Assembly (NCBI GenBank): GCA_910579305.1
Contig: CAJTTA010000037.1
Coordinates: 1-21,452 of the forward strand
Length of the DNA stretch: 21,452 nt
DNA from: an uncultured Muribaculaceae bacterium
Lineage (GTDB): Bacteria; Bacteroidota; Bacteroidia; Bacteroidales; Muribaculaceae
Direction: 5' to 3'
In this document: one piece after another, positions 7,315 through 14,876 of the stretch
Layout of the letters: every line of letters starts with the position of its first letter
Position numbering within the stretch: position 1 is the first letter of the stretch
Notes under the pieces: model-generated
The model's database searches: none
What the model saw: the letters and a program-made list of their open reading frames with translations, nothing else
What the model was told of the DNA's origin: nothing
Made by a program: the position numbers and the translations under genes

Positions 7315-7322
7315 TAATTTTG
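7315..7322 (+). promoter_or_regulatory. -7 element for the DUF1573 gene pair
   Basis: TAATTTTG at 7315-7322 matches the -7 consensus and sits 23 bp before the ATG at 7346. No TTTG is present at the expected -33 position, which coincides with the -33 box of the divergent rplU promoter. Predicted leader length is only about 17 nt. Confidence 0.5.
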
Positions 7323-7345
7323 CCTCGCGATATGTTATAATAGAT

Positions 7346-7756
7346 ATGAAGAACTTTATCCGTATAGCAATACTGGCTGTGGCAGTCTTTACACTCGCAG
7401 CAATCCCTGCTCAGGCTGGGAAGAAAAACGGCAAGGCTGCCGTTACGTTTGAGTCCTACCGCATGGAGCTCGGCAACGTTCCCGAGAAGGGAGGGCCGGT
7501 GTCCTGCGAATTCGCGTTCACCAATACAGGCGACGCAAATCTGCTTATAATCGACGCAAAGGCCACCTGCGGGTGCACACGTCCCGAATATCCCAAGAAG
7601 CCGGTTGCGCCCGGTAAGTCGGGAAAAGTAAAGGTCACCTACAATCCGGCAGGAAGGCCCGGGCCCATCGACCGCACTGTGACTATCACCACCAACGGCA
7701 AGCCAAAGAAGGTGAGGCTCCACATAGTAGGCAACGTGATTCCCGGTAAAAAATAA
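7346..7756 (+). CDS. Exported DUF1573 protein, single domain
   Basis: The product has 136 residues. A signal peptide (MKNFIRIAILAVAVFTLAAI, probable cleavage after AQA at about 24) is followed by one DUF1573 domain of the immunoglobulin/ASH-like beta-sandwich type. The domain is recognised by FAFTNTGDANLLIIDAKATC, the CGCT motif and VTYNPAGRPGPIDRTVTI. DUF1573 proteins are common in Bacteroidota envelopes; their function is unknown. The frame is open upstream to 7214, but that extension crosses the -7 box and would put a non-signal sequence first, so the ATG at 7346 is chosen. It lies 8 bp ahead of a larger DUF1573 gene and forms an operon with it. Confidence 0.88.
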   Translation: MKNFIRIAILAVAVFTLAAIPAQAGKKNGKAAVTFESYRMELGNVPEKGGPVSCEFAFTNTGDANLLIIDAKATCGCTRPEYPKKPVAPGKSGKVKVTYNPAGRPGPIDRTVTITTNGKPKKVRLHIVGNVIPGKK

Positions 7757-7764
7757 CGGTTGAT

Positions 7765-8841
7765 ATGAGCAGGATTCTTGCAATGGCACTTCTCTTTACT
7801 GCGGCCTTGGTGCCGGCCCGGGGGGAAGTGACCTGGCTCTCCAAAACTTATGACTTCGGCTTCTTCCGCGAGGAGGCAGGCCCGCAACAGGGTGAGGTGA
7901 AACTCATAAACCTTGGCCCCGAACCTACTGTGATCAACCGTGTGAAAAGCACCTGCGGATGCACCGTGGCCGGATTCACCGAAGGCCTCATCGAGCCGGG
8001 AGACACGGCACGGGTATGGTTCACATATAACCCGGCCGGCCGCCCGGGCCGATTTGAGAAGCACATAAAGGTATATATGGGAGCCGACAATGACGTGACC
8101 TCCGTCACGCTCAAGGGCACCGTGATAGGCAATGCCTCCTCCCTGGCGGCGAAATATCCCGTGGAGGCAGGCCCCATGCGCCTCTCTGCCACTACGATCG
8201 ACCTGGGCAAAGTGACTTATGGCCGCACCCGCCATGAGTTCATATCAGGATATAATCAGAGCACCGACACCCTGCACCTGGCCTGGACAGATGTGCCCGC
8301 TCCCGTATCTCCCGGAGTGAGCAGCAAGACCGTAGCCCCGGGCGACCTCTTCTCCATGGGCATTTACTTCAATTCCAGAGATGAAGTGCTCACAGGCCCG
8401 CTTGAATATGAATTCAAGCTGTATCCTGAGGCGGATGACAGAGCGGCTTACACCACTATCAGAATCACTGCCGATGTGGAGCCTGACACCTCGGCGCTCA
8501 CAGAGCAGCAGCTCCGCGACGCCCCGGCGCTGACCATCTCCCCTGATTTGATTGACTTAGGCGACGTCCGACCCGGCGAAAAGGCCCGCAAGGTTACTTT
8601 CCGGATACGCAACGAGGGCAAGACCGAAGCCCACCTGAGCCGCATATGTATCCCCGGCTCCAAGGCATTGAAGATAAAGCAGATGCCCCGGCGCATAGCT
8701 CCCGGCGCGGCTCATGAAGTGAAAGCCGAGATTATAGCGGGAGAGCTTCCTCTGGGGCCCTTTGCTCTTGAAATCCAGGTGGTGAGCGATGACCCGCTGC
8801 ATCCCTCAAGAACGGTGAGGCTTGCGGGAATCAAGCGATAA
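7765..8841 (+). CDS. Exported DUF1573 protein, multi-domain
   Basis: The product has 358 residues with a short signal peptide (MSRILAMALLFTAALVPARG). The first DUF1573 domain at about 22-118 contains INLGPEPTVINRVKSTCGCT and FTYNPAGRPGRFEKHIKVY. A middle segment at about 130-245 begins again with TIDLGKVTYG and looks like a diverged repeat. A third sandwich at about 255-356 contains ISPDLIDLGDVRPGEKARKV and lacks the CGCT cysteines. The repeated I-DLG-V opening marks each unit. The protein is probably periplasmic or surface-exposed with an unknown role. It is co-transcribed with the single-domain paralogue 8 bp upstream and followed by a hairpin at 8864-8888. Confidence 0.85.
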   Translation: MSRILAMALLFTAALVPARGEVTWLSKTYDFGFFREEAGPQQGEVKLINLGPEPTVINRVKSTCGCTVAGFTEGLIEPGDTARVWFTYNPAGRPGRFEKHIKVYMGADNDVTSVTLKGTVIGNASSLAAKYPVEAGPMRLSATTIDLGKVTYGRTRHEFISGYNQSTDTLHLAWTDVPAPVSPGVSSKTVAPGDLFSMGIYFNSRDEVLTGPLEYEFKLYPEADDRAAYTTIRITADVEPDTSALTEQQLRDAPALTISPDLIDLGDVRPGEKARKVTFRIRNEGKTEAHLSRICIPGSKALKIKQMPRRIAPGAAHEVKAEIIAGELPLGPFALEIQVVSDDPLHPSRTVRLAGIKR

Positions 8842-8863
8842 GTCACCCTTAAAAAAAAGATGA

Positions 8864-8902
8864 GAAGATGCTTACCCAAAGCATCTTCCACACATTTTCT
8901 TA
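8864..8902 (+). terminator. Terminator after the DUF1573 pair
   Basis: GAAGATGCTT (8864-8873) and AAGCATCTTC (8879-8888) form a perfect 10-bp stem with a 5-nt loop, 22 nt after the stop. A modest T-rich tail (ATTTTCTT) starts several bases later. A strong A-run precedes it, so it could also work on the minus strand. Confidence 0.65.
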
Positions 8903-8920
8903 ACCTGAAATCAATATAAC

Positions 8921-10012
8921 ATGGATCATCCTGAAAACTCTAATGAATATAAAGGCCTGCAGGTGAACTCAGGCGTAAATTCAGCGCCCTCTGTCAATCC
9001 CTACCGCCGGCGCCGTGTCATACCCACGCTCTCGCCCGGCGACTACGTCGAGGGAATCCTCAAAGGCGATGTAAGCGTGCTCGGACGCGCAGTGACGCTG
9101 GTGGAAAGCATGGCCGAGCATCATCAGGTCATCGCCCAGGAAGTGATCGAGAAATGTCTCCCCTATTCCGGCCGCTCCAGGAGAATAGGCATAACCGGAG
9201 TACCCGGCGCAGGCAAGAGCACGTCGATAGATGAGTTCGGCCTGCACGTGATAGGCCGCGGAGGCAAGCTCGCAGTGCTCGCCATTGACCCCTCGAGCGA
9301 GCGATCGAAAGGCTCAATACTCGGCGACAAGACCCGCATGGAGAAGCTCTCGCAGCAGAAGGAGGCATTCATCCGCCCCAGTCCCTCGGCCGGCAGTCTC
9401 GGAGGAGTGGCCCGCAAGACAAGGGAGACCATAGTGCTCTGTGAAGCCGCCGGATATGACAACATATTTGTAGAGACGGTAGGCGTGGGCCAGAGCGAGA
9501 CCGCGGTACACTCTATGGTCGACTTCTTCCTCCTCATACAGCTTGCCGGCACCGGCGATGAACTTCAGGGCATAAAAAGAGGCATTATGGAAATGGCCGA
9601 CGGCATTGTGATCAACAAGGCCGACGGCGACAATATCGACCGTGCCAATCTCGCAGCTGCCCAGTTCCGCAACGCGCTGCATCTCTTCCCGCCCACGCCT
9701 TCGGGATGGACGCCCGAGGTGCTCACCTACAGCGGATATTTCGGACTCGGCATAGACAAGGTGTGGGACATGATAGACCGCTACTTCGACTATGTGATAC
9801 AGTCGGGATATTTCACCCGCAAGCGCAACGAGCAGGCCAAATACTGGATGCTGGAGACTATCGATGAGCAGCTGCGACATAACTTCTACAGCCAGCCCCA
9901 GGTGGCCAAGCTCCTTGAGCAGAAGGAATTGAGAGTGCTTAATAACGAGCAGTCATCCTTCACGGCCGCCCGCGACGTGCTCGACTTCTATTTCTCCCTT
10001 ATAGCCAGGTGA
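8921..10012 (+). CDS. meaB: Methylmalonyl-CoA mutase-associated GTPase MeaB
   Basis: MeaB is a G3E-family (SIMIBI) GTPase that gates adenosylcobalamin loading and protects methylmalonyl-CoA mutase, an enzyme of the succinate-propionate route used by many Bacteroidales. The 363 residues include Walker A GVPGAGKST (93-101), the switch region AIDPSSERSKGSILGDKTRM (121-140), PSAGSLGGVARKTRE (155-169), ETVGVGQSE (185-193) and the guanine-specificity motif NKAD (232-235), with a C-terminal helical part for dimerisation. About 30 N-terminal residues are extra. The mutase genes are not in the window. The stop codon overlaps the GTG start of the next gene (GTGA), which implies translational coupling. 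Confidence 0.95.
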   Translation: MDHPENSNEYKGLQVNSGVNSAPSVNPYRRRRVIPTLSPGDYVEGILKGDVSVLGRAVTLVESMAEHHQVIAQEVIEKCLPYSGRSRRIGITGVPGAGKSTSIDEFGLHVIGRGGKLAVLAIDPSSERSKGSILGDKTRMEKLSQQKEAFIRPSPSAGSLGGVARKTRETIVLCEAAGYDNIFVETVGVGQSETAVHSMVDFFLLIQLAGTGDELQGIKRGIMEMADGIVINKADGDNIDRANLAAAQFRNALHLFPPTPSGWTPEVLTYSGYFGLGIDKVWDMIDRYFDYVIQSGYFTRKRNEQAKYWMLETIDEQLRHNFYSQPQVAKLLEQKELRVLNNEQSSFTAARDVLDFYFSLIAR

Positions 10013-12390
10013 CCCCTTCGGAGCAGGATGAATATATCCGTCTGCTGGAAGAGGATACCGAAGGGGTATGCGTGGAAAAATGCGTGCTCCTGTGCCGCTC
10101 CTTGCTCGAGGGCAGAATTCCGGCCGATCCTCTCGACTTGCTCGGGGCAAGAGAGGGATCTGCTCAAGGCATAAGAATTCATGCGGCCCTCTCGGGCGTG
10201 AGGCTCCTCGGGCAGGGAGACATTCATATCATAGACTGGAATGCCTCTTTGGGATTCCACACCATGGCCTTGCTGGAAGTGCTCACAGAGCGCGGGGCAA
10301 TATCCCGCGTGAGGCATATATCTCTCATCCACCGTCACCGCGGGGCACTGACAAGAGCACGCGCCGCAGTGAGATGCATGGCAGCCGGATGCGACATCCA
10401 CACTCTGTGCCGAGACATATCTGCCGGAACTGAAGAGGTGGAATTACTCCACAAAGCTCCTGTGACAATACACATTGCAGGCGACTGCCCCGTCATAGAT
10501 GAGACTCACCCGGCGTGGCACTCTGCGCGCCGTGCATGCCTGGGCGAACGACATATGATGGTGTGGGTGAATGAAGCCTTGAGTGGTTCCTGCGACACCT
10601 CAAGGCTGTTGCGCTTTCTTCCCGGCGCAGAGGTATCAAAGATCTTATCATCCAGGCCTTACACAAATACGGATGACCACACGCCCATGAGCTGCCGGGC
10701 GCTGGTATGGCAATATGAGGCATGCGAGAAAGCGCCTGATAGCGAAGCTGAGACCTATGATCCCGTGAGCACTGAGCCGTGCATGGAAAACGCCGACACT
10801 CCGGAGGGGCTGGCCCGATGGTGTGACGCCGATCTCCCGACACAAGATCTGTTCAGCGATCTTTTCCGCATGATGTCTCCCGCCGACAGACTCCTGCCCC
10901 GGCCTGCCCTGCCTCCATATGCGGCTGACATAGCACTGGTGAGACCTCATCGCGGCCTTATGCTCGCAAAGATAATCCCCGCCGACACCGCAACCGAAGA
11001 CTTCGCAGCAAGAGTGATAGCGGAAGCATCATACCTGCGCGACATGCGGCGGCTTCTTGCAAAGCACCTGCCCGGAGTGACAGGCCGCGCCACTGTGCGC
11101 GCCACAATCCGGCTTGCCGTAATAGCATCCGGCCACCGCTCCTGCAATCTTCCTCCCATAATCCCCGGCAGCGATGTGCGCCTACTGGCCTCCGATGCTT
11201 TTCACAGCTCTGAAGGCCGAAACATCTTCATGCAAGTAATCCCCCTGGAGGCCAGCCCGATTTTCAACGCAGATAACACCGCCAGAGTCATGGAGCTTCT
11301 GTTCCCCGTCTGGCACAGATCCATATCCGGAAAGCAGATCACTATTGACAGCGGACAGGCCGCAGGCGCCTGCCCCGCGGGGCCGCGTTGGGTGCTCGGA
11401 TCGCCGGCCAGCGGCAAGACCACGTGTCTGCTTCTCAGAGCCATAAACGCACATAACATCACCGGCAGTCCTGTACTTGTAATTGTGCCCCAGGCTACCG
11501 CCCTGTGCGGCATGCGACATAAAGCACTCGACTTATCCGCCGATTTCCCCCTCGGCATGATCCATCTCGTAGCCTTTTCTGATCTTGCCCGCGCAAGAAA
11601 CATCGACAACTCTCACCCGCAAGGATCTCTTGAGCCGACCCGCCACTGTCAATTCCGGCGATATCACACCATACTCATAGACGACGCCCACGCACTGACC
11701 GATCTTGAGATAGAATCAATCAAGCGCCACTGGCTTATGCCCGGAGGAGATGTATGCTGCTTCGCAAACCCCATGGAAGCCCGACACATCCACATATCCA
11801 TGAATGATGCCGTAATGCTCACCGGCAACCACTCCCCACTGGCTCCCCTCACTGCTCCCCTGCTCTCCCGACTCGCACACAAAATCGACCCTGCGCTACC
11901 TGAAATCGCGAGCGGAGACACGAATTCGCCGGCCGTGACACATATCAACATTTCAGGCAATGGATTCGAGGCTCTATGCCCGGCAATACTCAAGGTTCTG
12001 TCAGACAACGAAATCCCTTACAGAGACATTATGCTCACAGCCGGCGATGAACGCCTTCTCCGTATAATACATAATTTCATAGAGCAAGAACACGGGCTTG
12101 AACCGATGACAACCTTCACTCCTGCAAAGGAAGAAATGCACTATCAGGCCACGACGCGTAATCCACGCGGAGCCATAGACCTGCATGCCGATTCCCTACG
12201 TCACCAGTTCGACCCCATGTATCATGGCATAAAACTCGCCTGCGCCACTCATCTGCAAGGGGTGAACGCGCCATGTGTAGTGATTCTTCACTGCAGGGGC
12301 ACACAGCCCGATTACCGCAGCATATACCGCATGGCGACGCGTGCCACCAATCGGATTATCATACTGAGTTATCCCACACCCATCAGATAA
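10009..12390 (+). CDS. Degenerate methyltransferase-like / SF1 helicase-like fusion protein
   Basis: A 793-residue protein starts at GTG 10009, overlapping the meaB stop; the next in-frame Met is about 85 codons in, so GTG is the credible start. Three regions can be seen. Residues 60-240 resemble a Rossmann methyltransferase, but the SAM-binding loop is DWNASLGFH (76-84) where related proteins have DWGCGQG. Residues 300-415 resemble a NERD-type nuclease (ADIALVRPHRGLMLAKI, 306-322) with the catalytic Glu of the E-x-K element missing. Residues 460-793 resemble a UvrD-like helicase, with intact Walker A GSPASGKTT (464-472) and Walker B ILIDDAH (555-561). However, the Gln motif after Walker B is FANPMEA, motif V is weak (THLQGVNAPCVVIL), and motif VI reads YRMATRATNRI instead of ...TRAR. 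ATP binding may persist while methylation, nuclease and unwinding are doubtful. The frame is intact over 2.4 kb, so it is not a simple pseudogene. Confidence 0.6.
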   Translation: MTPSEQDEYIRLLEEDTEGVCVEKCVLLCRSLLEGRIPADPLDLLGAREGSAQGIRIHAALSGVRLLGQGDIHIIDWNASLGFHTMALLEVLTERGAISRVRHISLIHRHRGALTRARAAVRCMAAGCDIHTLCRDISAGTEEVELLHKAPVTIHIAGDCPVIDETHPAWHSARRACLGERHMMVWVNEALSGSCDTSRLLRFLPGAEVSKILSSRPYTNTDDHTPMSCRALVWQYEACEKAPDSEAETYDPVSTEPCMENADTPEGLARWCDADLPTQDLFSDLFRMMSPADRLLPRPALPPYAADIALVRPHRGLMLAKIIPADTATEDFAARVIAEASYLRDMRRLLAKHLPGVTGRATVRATIRLAVIASGHRSCNLPPIIPGSDVRLLASDAFHSSEGRNIFMQVIPLEASPIFNADNTARVMELLFPVWHRSISGKQITIDSGQAAGACPAGPRWVLGSPASGKTTCLLLRAINAHNITGSPVLVIVPQATALCGMRHKALDLSADFPLGMIHLVAFSDLARARNIDNSHPQGSLEPTRHCQFRRYHTILIDDAHALTDLEIESIKRHWLMPGGDVCCFANPMEARHIHISMNDAVMLTGNHSPLAPLTAPLLSRLAHKIDPALPEIASGDTNSPAVTHINISGNGFEALCPAILKVLSDNEIPYRDIMLTAGDERLLRIIHNFIEQEHGLEPMTTFTPAKEEMHYQATTRNPRGAIDLHADSLRHQFDPMYHGIKLACATHLQGVNAPCVVILHCRGTQPDYRSIYRMATRATNRIIILSYPTPIR

Positions 12391-12428
12391 TGCAGCCACA
12401 ACCGCAATCCCCTTTAGCACATATAATT

Positions 12429-13379
12429 ATGATAAAATTCACAAGAAACCATATCCAAGCTTTAATTATTTCCTTAATATTCATGACCGCTGCAGCCATA
12501 TTCCCGTCATGTAAATCATCCGGCGCAATCCGGGCCAATGGATCTTACACTGAAATGCTCACCGACACGATTTCAAAAATTGTGTCAGAGTATCCGGGAG
12601 AAATAGGAGTTGCTGTAATAATCAACAACTCCGATACGGTGACTCTCAACAATAGGAACGTCTACCCCATGATGAGTGTATTTAAGATGCATCAGGCACT
12701 TGCCATATGCAACTATTTTGACCGCAACGGACTTTCTCTTGACTCCATCATTACCATAAAAAGGGCTCACCTCGACCCCGACACATGGAGCCCTATGATG
12801 AAAGATCATCCGGAAGAGGAATTTTCACTGAGCGTCAAAGAGTTGCTGCAATATACGCTCATTCAAAGCGACAACAATGCGAGCAATCTCATGTTCAAGC
12901 ACTTGGTAGACGCAGCCCACACCGACCACTTCATCGCCACCCTCATTCCCCGCTCAAGCTTCAGAATAGCCTATACGGAAGAAGAAATGTCTGCCGACCA
13001 CGACAAGGCATATTCCAATCGCACATCACCTCTCGGCGCAGCCATACTGATAAACCGCCTCTTCACCGACAGCATAGTGAGCCGTGAAAAACAATGCTTC
13101 ATCATCAACACATTAAAACAATGTCTCACAGGCAAAGACAGAATAATCGCACCGTTAATTGAAAAAGACGGAATCTCTACAGCTCATAAAACAGGTTCCG
13201 GATATATAAATGAGAAAGGCGAACTCGCGGCCCACAATGATGTGGCATACATCATGCTGCCCGGCAATATCCGCTATTCCCTGGCCGTATTTGTCAAGGA
13301 TTTCAAAGGCAATGAAGCACAAGCATCCACAGCCATATCCCGCATCTCTGCCGCCGTGTATTCAGTATTGACCCAATAA
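12429..13379 (+). CDS. bla: CfxA-family class A beta-lactamase
   Basis: A serine beta-lactamase of subclass A2 (CfxA/CblA group) that hydrolyses penicillins and often cephalosporins in the periplasm. The 316 residues include a hydrophobic leader to about 28 with a possible lipobox FPSC. The catalytic motif is SVFK (83-86) in VYPMMSVFKMHQAL, followed by SDN (147-149), the omega-loop region YTEEEMSADHDKAYSN (182-197) and KTG (254-256) in AHKTGSGY. Several blocks (PGEIGVAVI, TLIPRSSF, EEEMSADH, LAAHNDVAYI, LAVFVKDFKGN) match what I remember of CfxA closely, while the N-terminus differs. The frame extends upstream to 12273 inside the previous gene, but the leader begins at ATG 12429. By eye its base composition is more AT-rich (about 40-47% GC in sampled lines) than its neighbours. 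It lies 38 bp after the helicase-like gene; no promoter was recognised. Confidence 0.93.
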   Translation: MIKFTRNHIQALIISLIFMTAAAIFPSCKSSGAIRANGSYTEMLTDTISKIVSEYPGEIGVAVIINNSDTVTLNNRNVYPMMSVFKMHQALAICNYFDRNGLSLDSIITIKRAHLDPDTWSPMMKDHPEEEFSLSVKELLQYTLIQSDNNASNLMFKHLVDAAHTDHFIATLIPRSSFRIAYTEEEMSADHDKAYSNRTSPLGAAILINRLFTDSIVSREKQCFIINTLKQCLTGKDRIIAPLIEKDGISTAHKTGSGYINEKGELAAHNDVAYIMLPGNIRYSLAVFVKDFKGNEAQASTAISRISAAVYSVLTQ

Positions 13380-13442
13380 TCTTGTCTAATGACACCACAC
13401 ACGACAAGAGACATCGCATAAACATATCAATGCCACAAGACA

Positions 13443-13474
13443 CTTGTCGGAATAAAAAATTTTTCGTATCTTTG
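13443..13474 (+). promoter_or_regulatory. Promoter for rpsF-rpsR-rplI
   Basis: CTTG at 13443-13446 (one mismatch to TTTG), a 20-nt spacer and TATCTTTG at 13467-13474 (full -7 match). The start would be near 13481, giving a leader of about 80 nt before rpsF. Confidence 0.75.
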
Positions 13475-13482
13475 CACCCGAT

Positions 13483-13521
13483 TTGGACTATGCTCGCGCA
13501 CTCGCGTCATAGGCATGCCAA
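13483..13521 (+). promoter_or_regulatory. Structured leader of the S6 operon
   Basis: Right after the predicted transcript start, TTGG (13483-13486) pairs with CCAA (13518-13521), CTATG (13488-13492) with CATAG (13508-13512), and CGCG (13495-13498) with CGCG (13503-13506) around loop CACT. An asymmetric GCATG internal loop separates the lower helices. Leaders of rpsF operons in many bacteria bind the S6:S18 complex for feedback control; whether this is that motif is inference. Confidence 0.5.
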
Positions 13522-13559
13522 CATCAGCTATTCACAACATTTATTCATAACACAGAGAA

Positions 13560-13955
13560 ATGAACAATTACGAAACCGTTTTCATTTTAACTCCCGTTTT
13601 ATCTGACGTTCAGATGAAGGAAGCGGTAGAAAAGTTCCGTGACTTCCTCACCGCCAACGGCTGCGAGATGGTCAACGAAGAGACCTGGGGGCTGCGCAAG
13701 CTCGCCTATCCCATCGACAAGAAATCCACAGGCTTCTACTGCCTGTTTGAATTCAAGGGCGAGCCCACTATCGTCAAGAAGCTTGAGACTACATTCCGTC
13801 GTGACGAGCGCGTGATCCGCTTCCTCACTTTCCGCCTCGACAAGTATGCCGTGGCCTACGCCGAGAAGCGCCGCAACGTGCGTGCCCAGAAAGCAGCCGA
13901 AGCCGCTCAGGCTCCCGCAGCTCAACCCGAATCAGAAACCCCTAAGCAGGATTAA
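13560..13955 (+). CDS. rpsF: 30S ribosomal protein S6
   Basis: S6 pairs with S18 on the platform of the small subunit. The 131 residues include MNNYETVFILTPVLSD, the central GLRKLAYPIDKKSTGFYCLF and FRRDERVIRFLTFRLDK, followed by an Ala/Gln/Pro-rich tail (about 105-131) typical of longer S6 proteins. It is the first gene of the S6-S18-L9 operon, with rpsR starting 5 bp after its stop. It is preceded by a structured leader. Confidence 0.98.
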   Translation: MNNYETVFILTPVLSDVQMKEAVEKFRDFLTANGCEMVNEETWGLRKLAYPIDKKSTGFYCLFEFKGEPTIVKKLETTFRRDERVIRFLTFRLDKYAVAYAEKRRNVRAQKAAEAAQAPAAQPESETPKQD

Positions 13956-13960
13956 GCATC

Positions 13961-14230
13961 ATGGCACAGAACAACAGCGAAATACGTTACCTCACTCCCC
14001 TCTCTGTCGACACCCAGAAGAAGAAATACTGCCGCTTCAAGCGTTCAGGCATCAAGTATATCGACTACAAAGACCCTGAATTCCTCAAGAAGTTCCTCAA
14101 CGAACAGGGCAAAATCCTCCCCCGCCGCATCACCGGCACCTCACTCAAGTTCCAGCGCCGTGTGGCACAGGCCGTGAAGCGTGCACGTCACCTCGCCCTG
14201 CTCCCCTACGTTACCGACTTGATGAAGTAA
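13961..14230 (+). CDS. rpsR: 30S ribosomal protein S18
   Basis: An 89-residue small-subunit protein that heterodimerises with S6. Family features are KKKYCRFKRSGIKYIDYKDP near the N-terminus, FLNEQGKILPRRITGTS and the basic C-terminal QRRVAQAVKRARHLALLPYV. It lies between rpsF (5 bp) and rplI (29 bp), the classic order. Confidence 0.98.
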   Translation: MAQNNSEIRYLTPLSVDTQKKKYCRFKRSGIKYIDYKDPEFLKKFLNEQGKILPRRITGTSLKFQRRVAQAVKRARHLALLPYVTDLMK

Positions 14231-14259
14231 TCTCTAACTACTTAAGATCTCACACAATT

Positions 14260-14703
14260 ATGAAAATAATTCTCAAGGAAAATGTAGCCAATCTCGGCTA
14301 CAAGGATGATGTGGTAGAGGTAAAGGACGGTTACGGCCGCAACTATCTCATCCCCCAGGGCAAAGCCGTGATCGCTTCATCTTCCGCACTCAAGCAGCTC
14401 GCTGAGGATCAGAAACAGCGCGCCCACAAGCTCGCCAAGATTCTTGAAGACGCCAAGGCAGCAGCCGCAGCTCTCGAAGGCGTGGCTCTCACCATCGGCG
14501 CAAAGACAAGCTCCACCGGCACCATCTTCGGCTCCGTCAACAACATACAGATCGCCGAAGCCCTTGAAAAACTCGGCCACAACGTAGACCGCAAGCTCAT
14601 CTCCATCAAGTGCGCTGTCAAGGAAGTGGGCCAGTACTCCGCCACTATCAAGTTCCACAAGGAAGTGGAAGTGGAAGTACCCTTCGAGGTGATCGCTGAA
14701 TAA
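14260..14703 (+). CDS. rplI: 50S ribosomal protein L9
   Basis: A 147-residue large-subunit protein with two globular RNA-binding domains joined by a long helix. The N-domain shows MKIILKENVANLGYKDDVVE and VKDGYGRNYLIPQGKAV. A charged helix (about 40-75) follows, then the C-domain with SSTGTIFGSVNNIQIAEAL. Last gene of the operon, ending in a strong intrinsic terminator at 14772-14816. Confidence 0.98.
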   Translation: MKIILKENVANLGYKDDVVEVKDGYGRNYLIPQGKAVIASSSALKQLAEDQKQRAHKLAKILEDAKAAAAALEGVALTIGAKTSSTGTIFGSVNNIQIAEALEKLGHNVDRKLISIKCAVKEVGQYSATIKFHKEVEVEVPFEVIAE

Positions 14704-14771
14704 TTCCACTGCGACTTCAGGCAGGGATGCAGCCACAGGCGTGCCGCCCTTATCCTGTCTACTCACTACTC

Positions 14772-14816
14772 CGGGGATGACGGCTTCAATGTCGGTCATC
14801 CCCGAAGATTTTTTTT
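14772..14816 (+). terminator. Terminator of rpsF-rpsR-rplI
   Basis: CGGGGATGAC (14772-14781) pairs perfectly with GTCATCCCCG (14795-14804) around a 13-nt loop, and a run of eight T follows at 14809-14816. It lies 68 nt after the rplI stop. Confidence 0.93.
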
Positions 14817-14876
14817 AACGCGCGACAGCGGAAAGACCTCCCCCTGCGCGACTTACCCCCTCCCTTTTCCATCACC

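Noticed and set aside
13380..13409. TCTTGTC/GACAAGA inverted repeat after the beta-lactamase gene
   Set aside because: A 7-bp stem with a 16-nt loop and no T-run; too weak to call a terminator.
13560..14703. Possible mobile-element boundary between the beta-lactamase gene and the S6 operon
   Set aside because: I saw no terminal inverted repeats, target-site duplication, transposase or mob gene; the S6 operon with its promoter and leader is intact.
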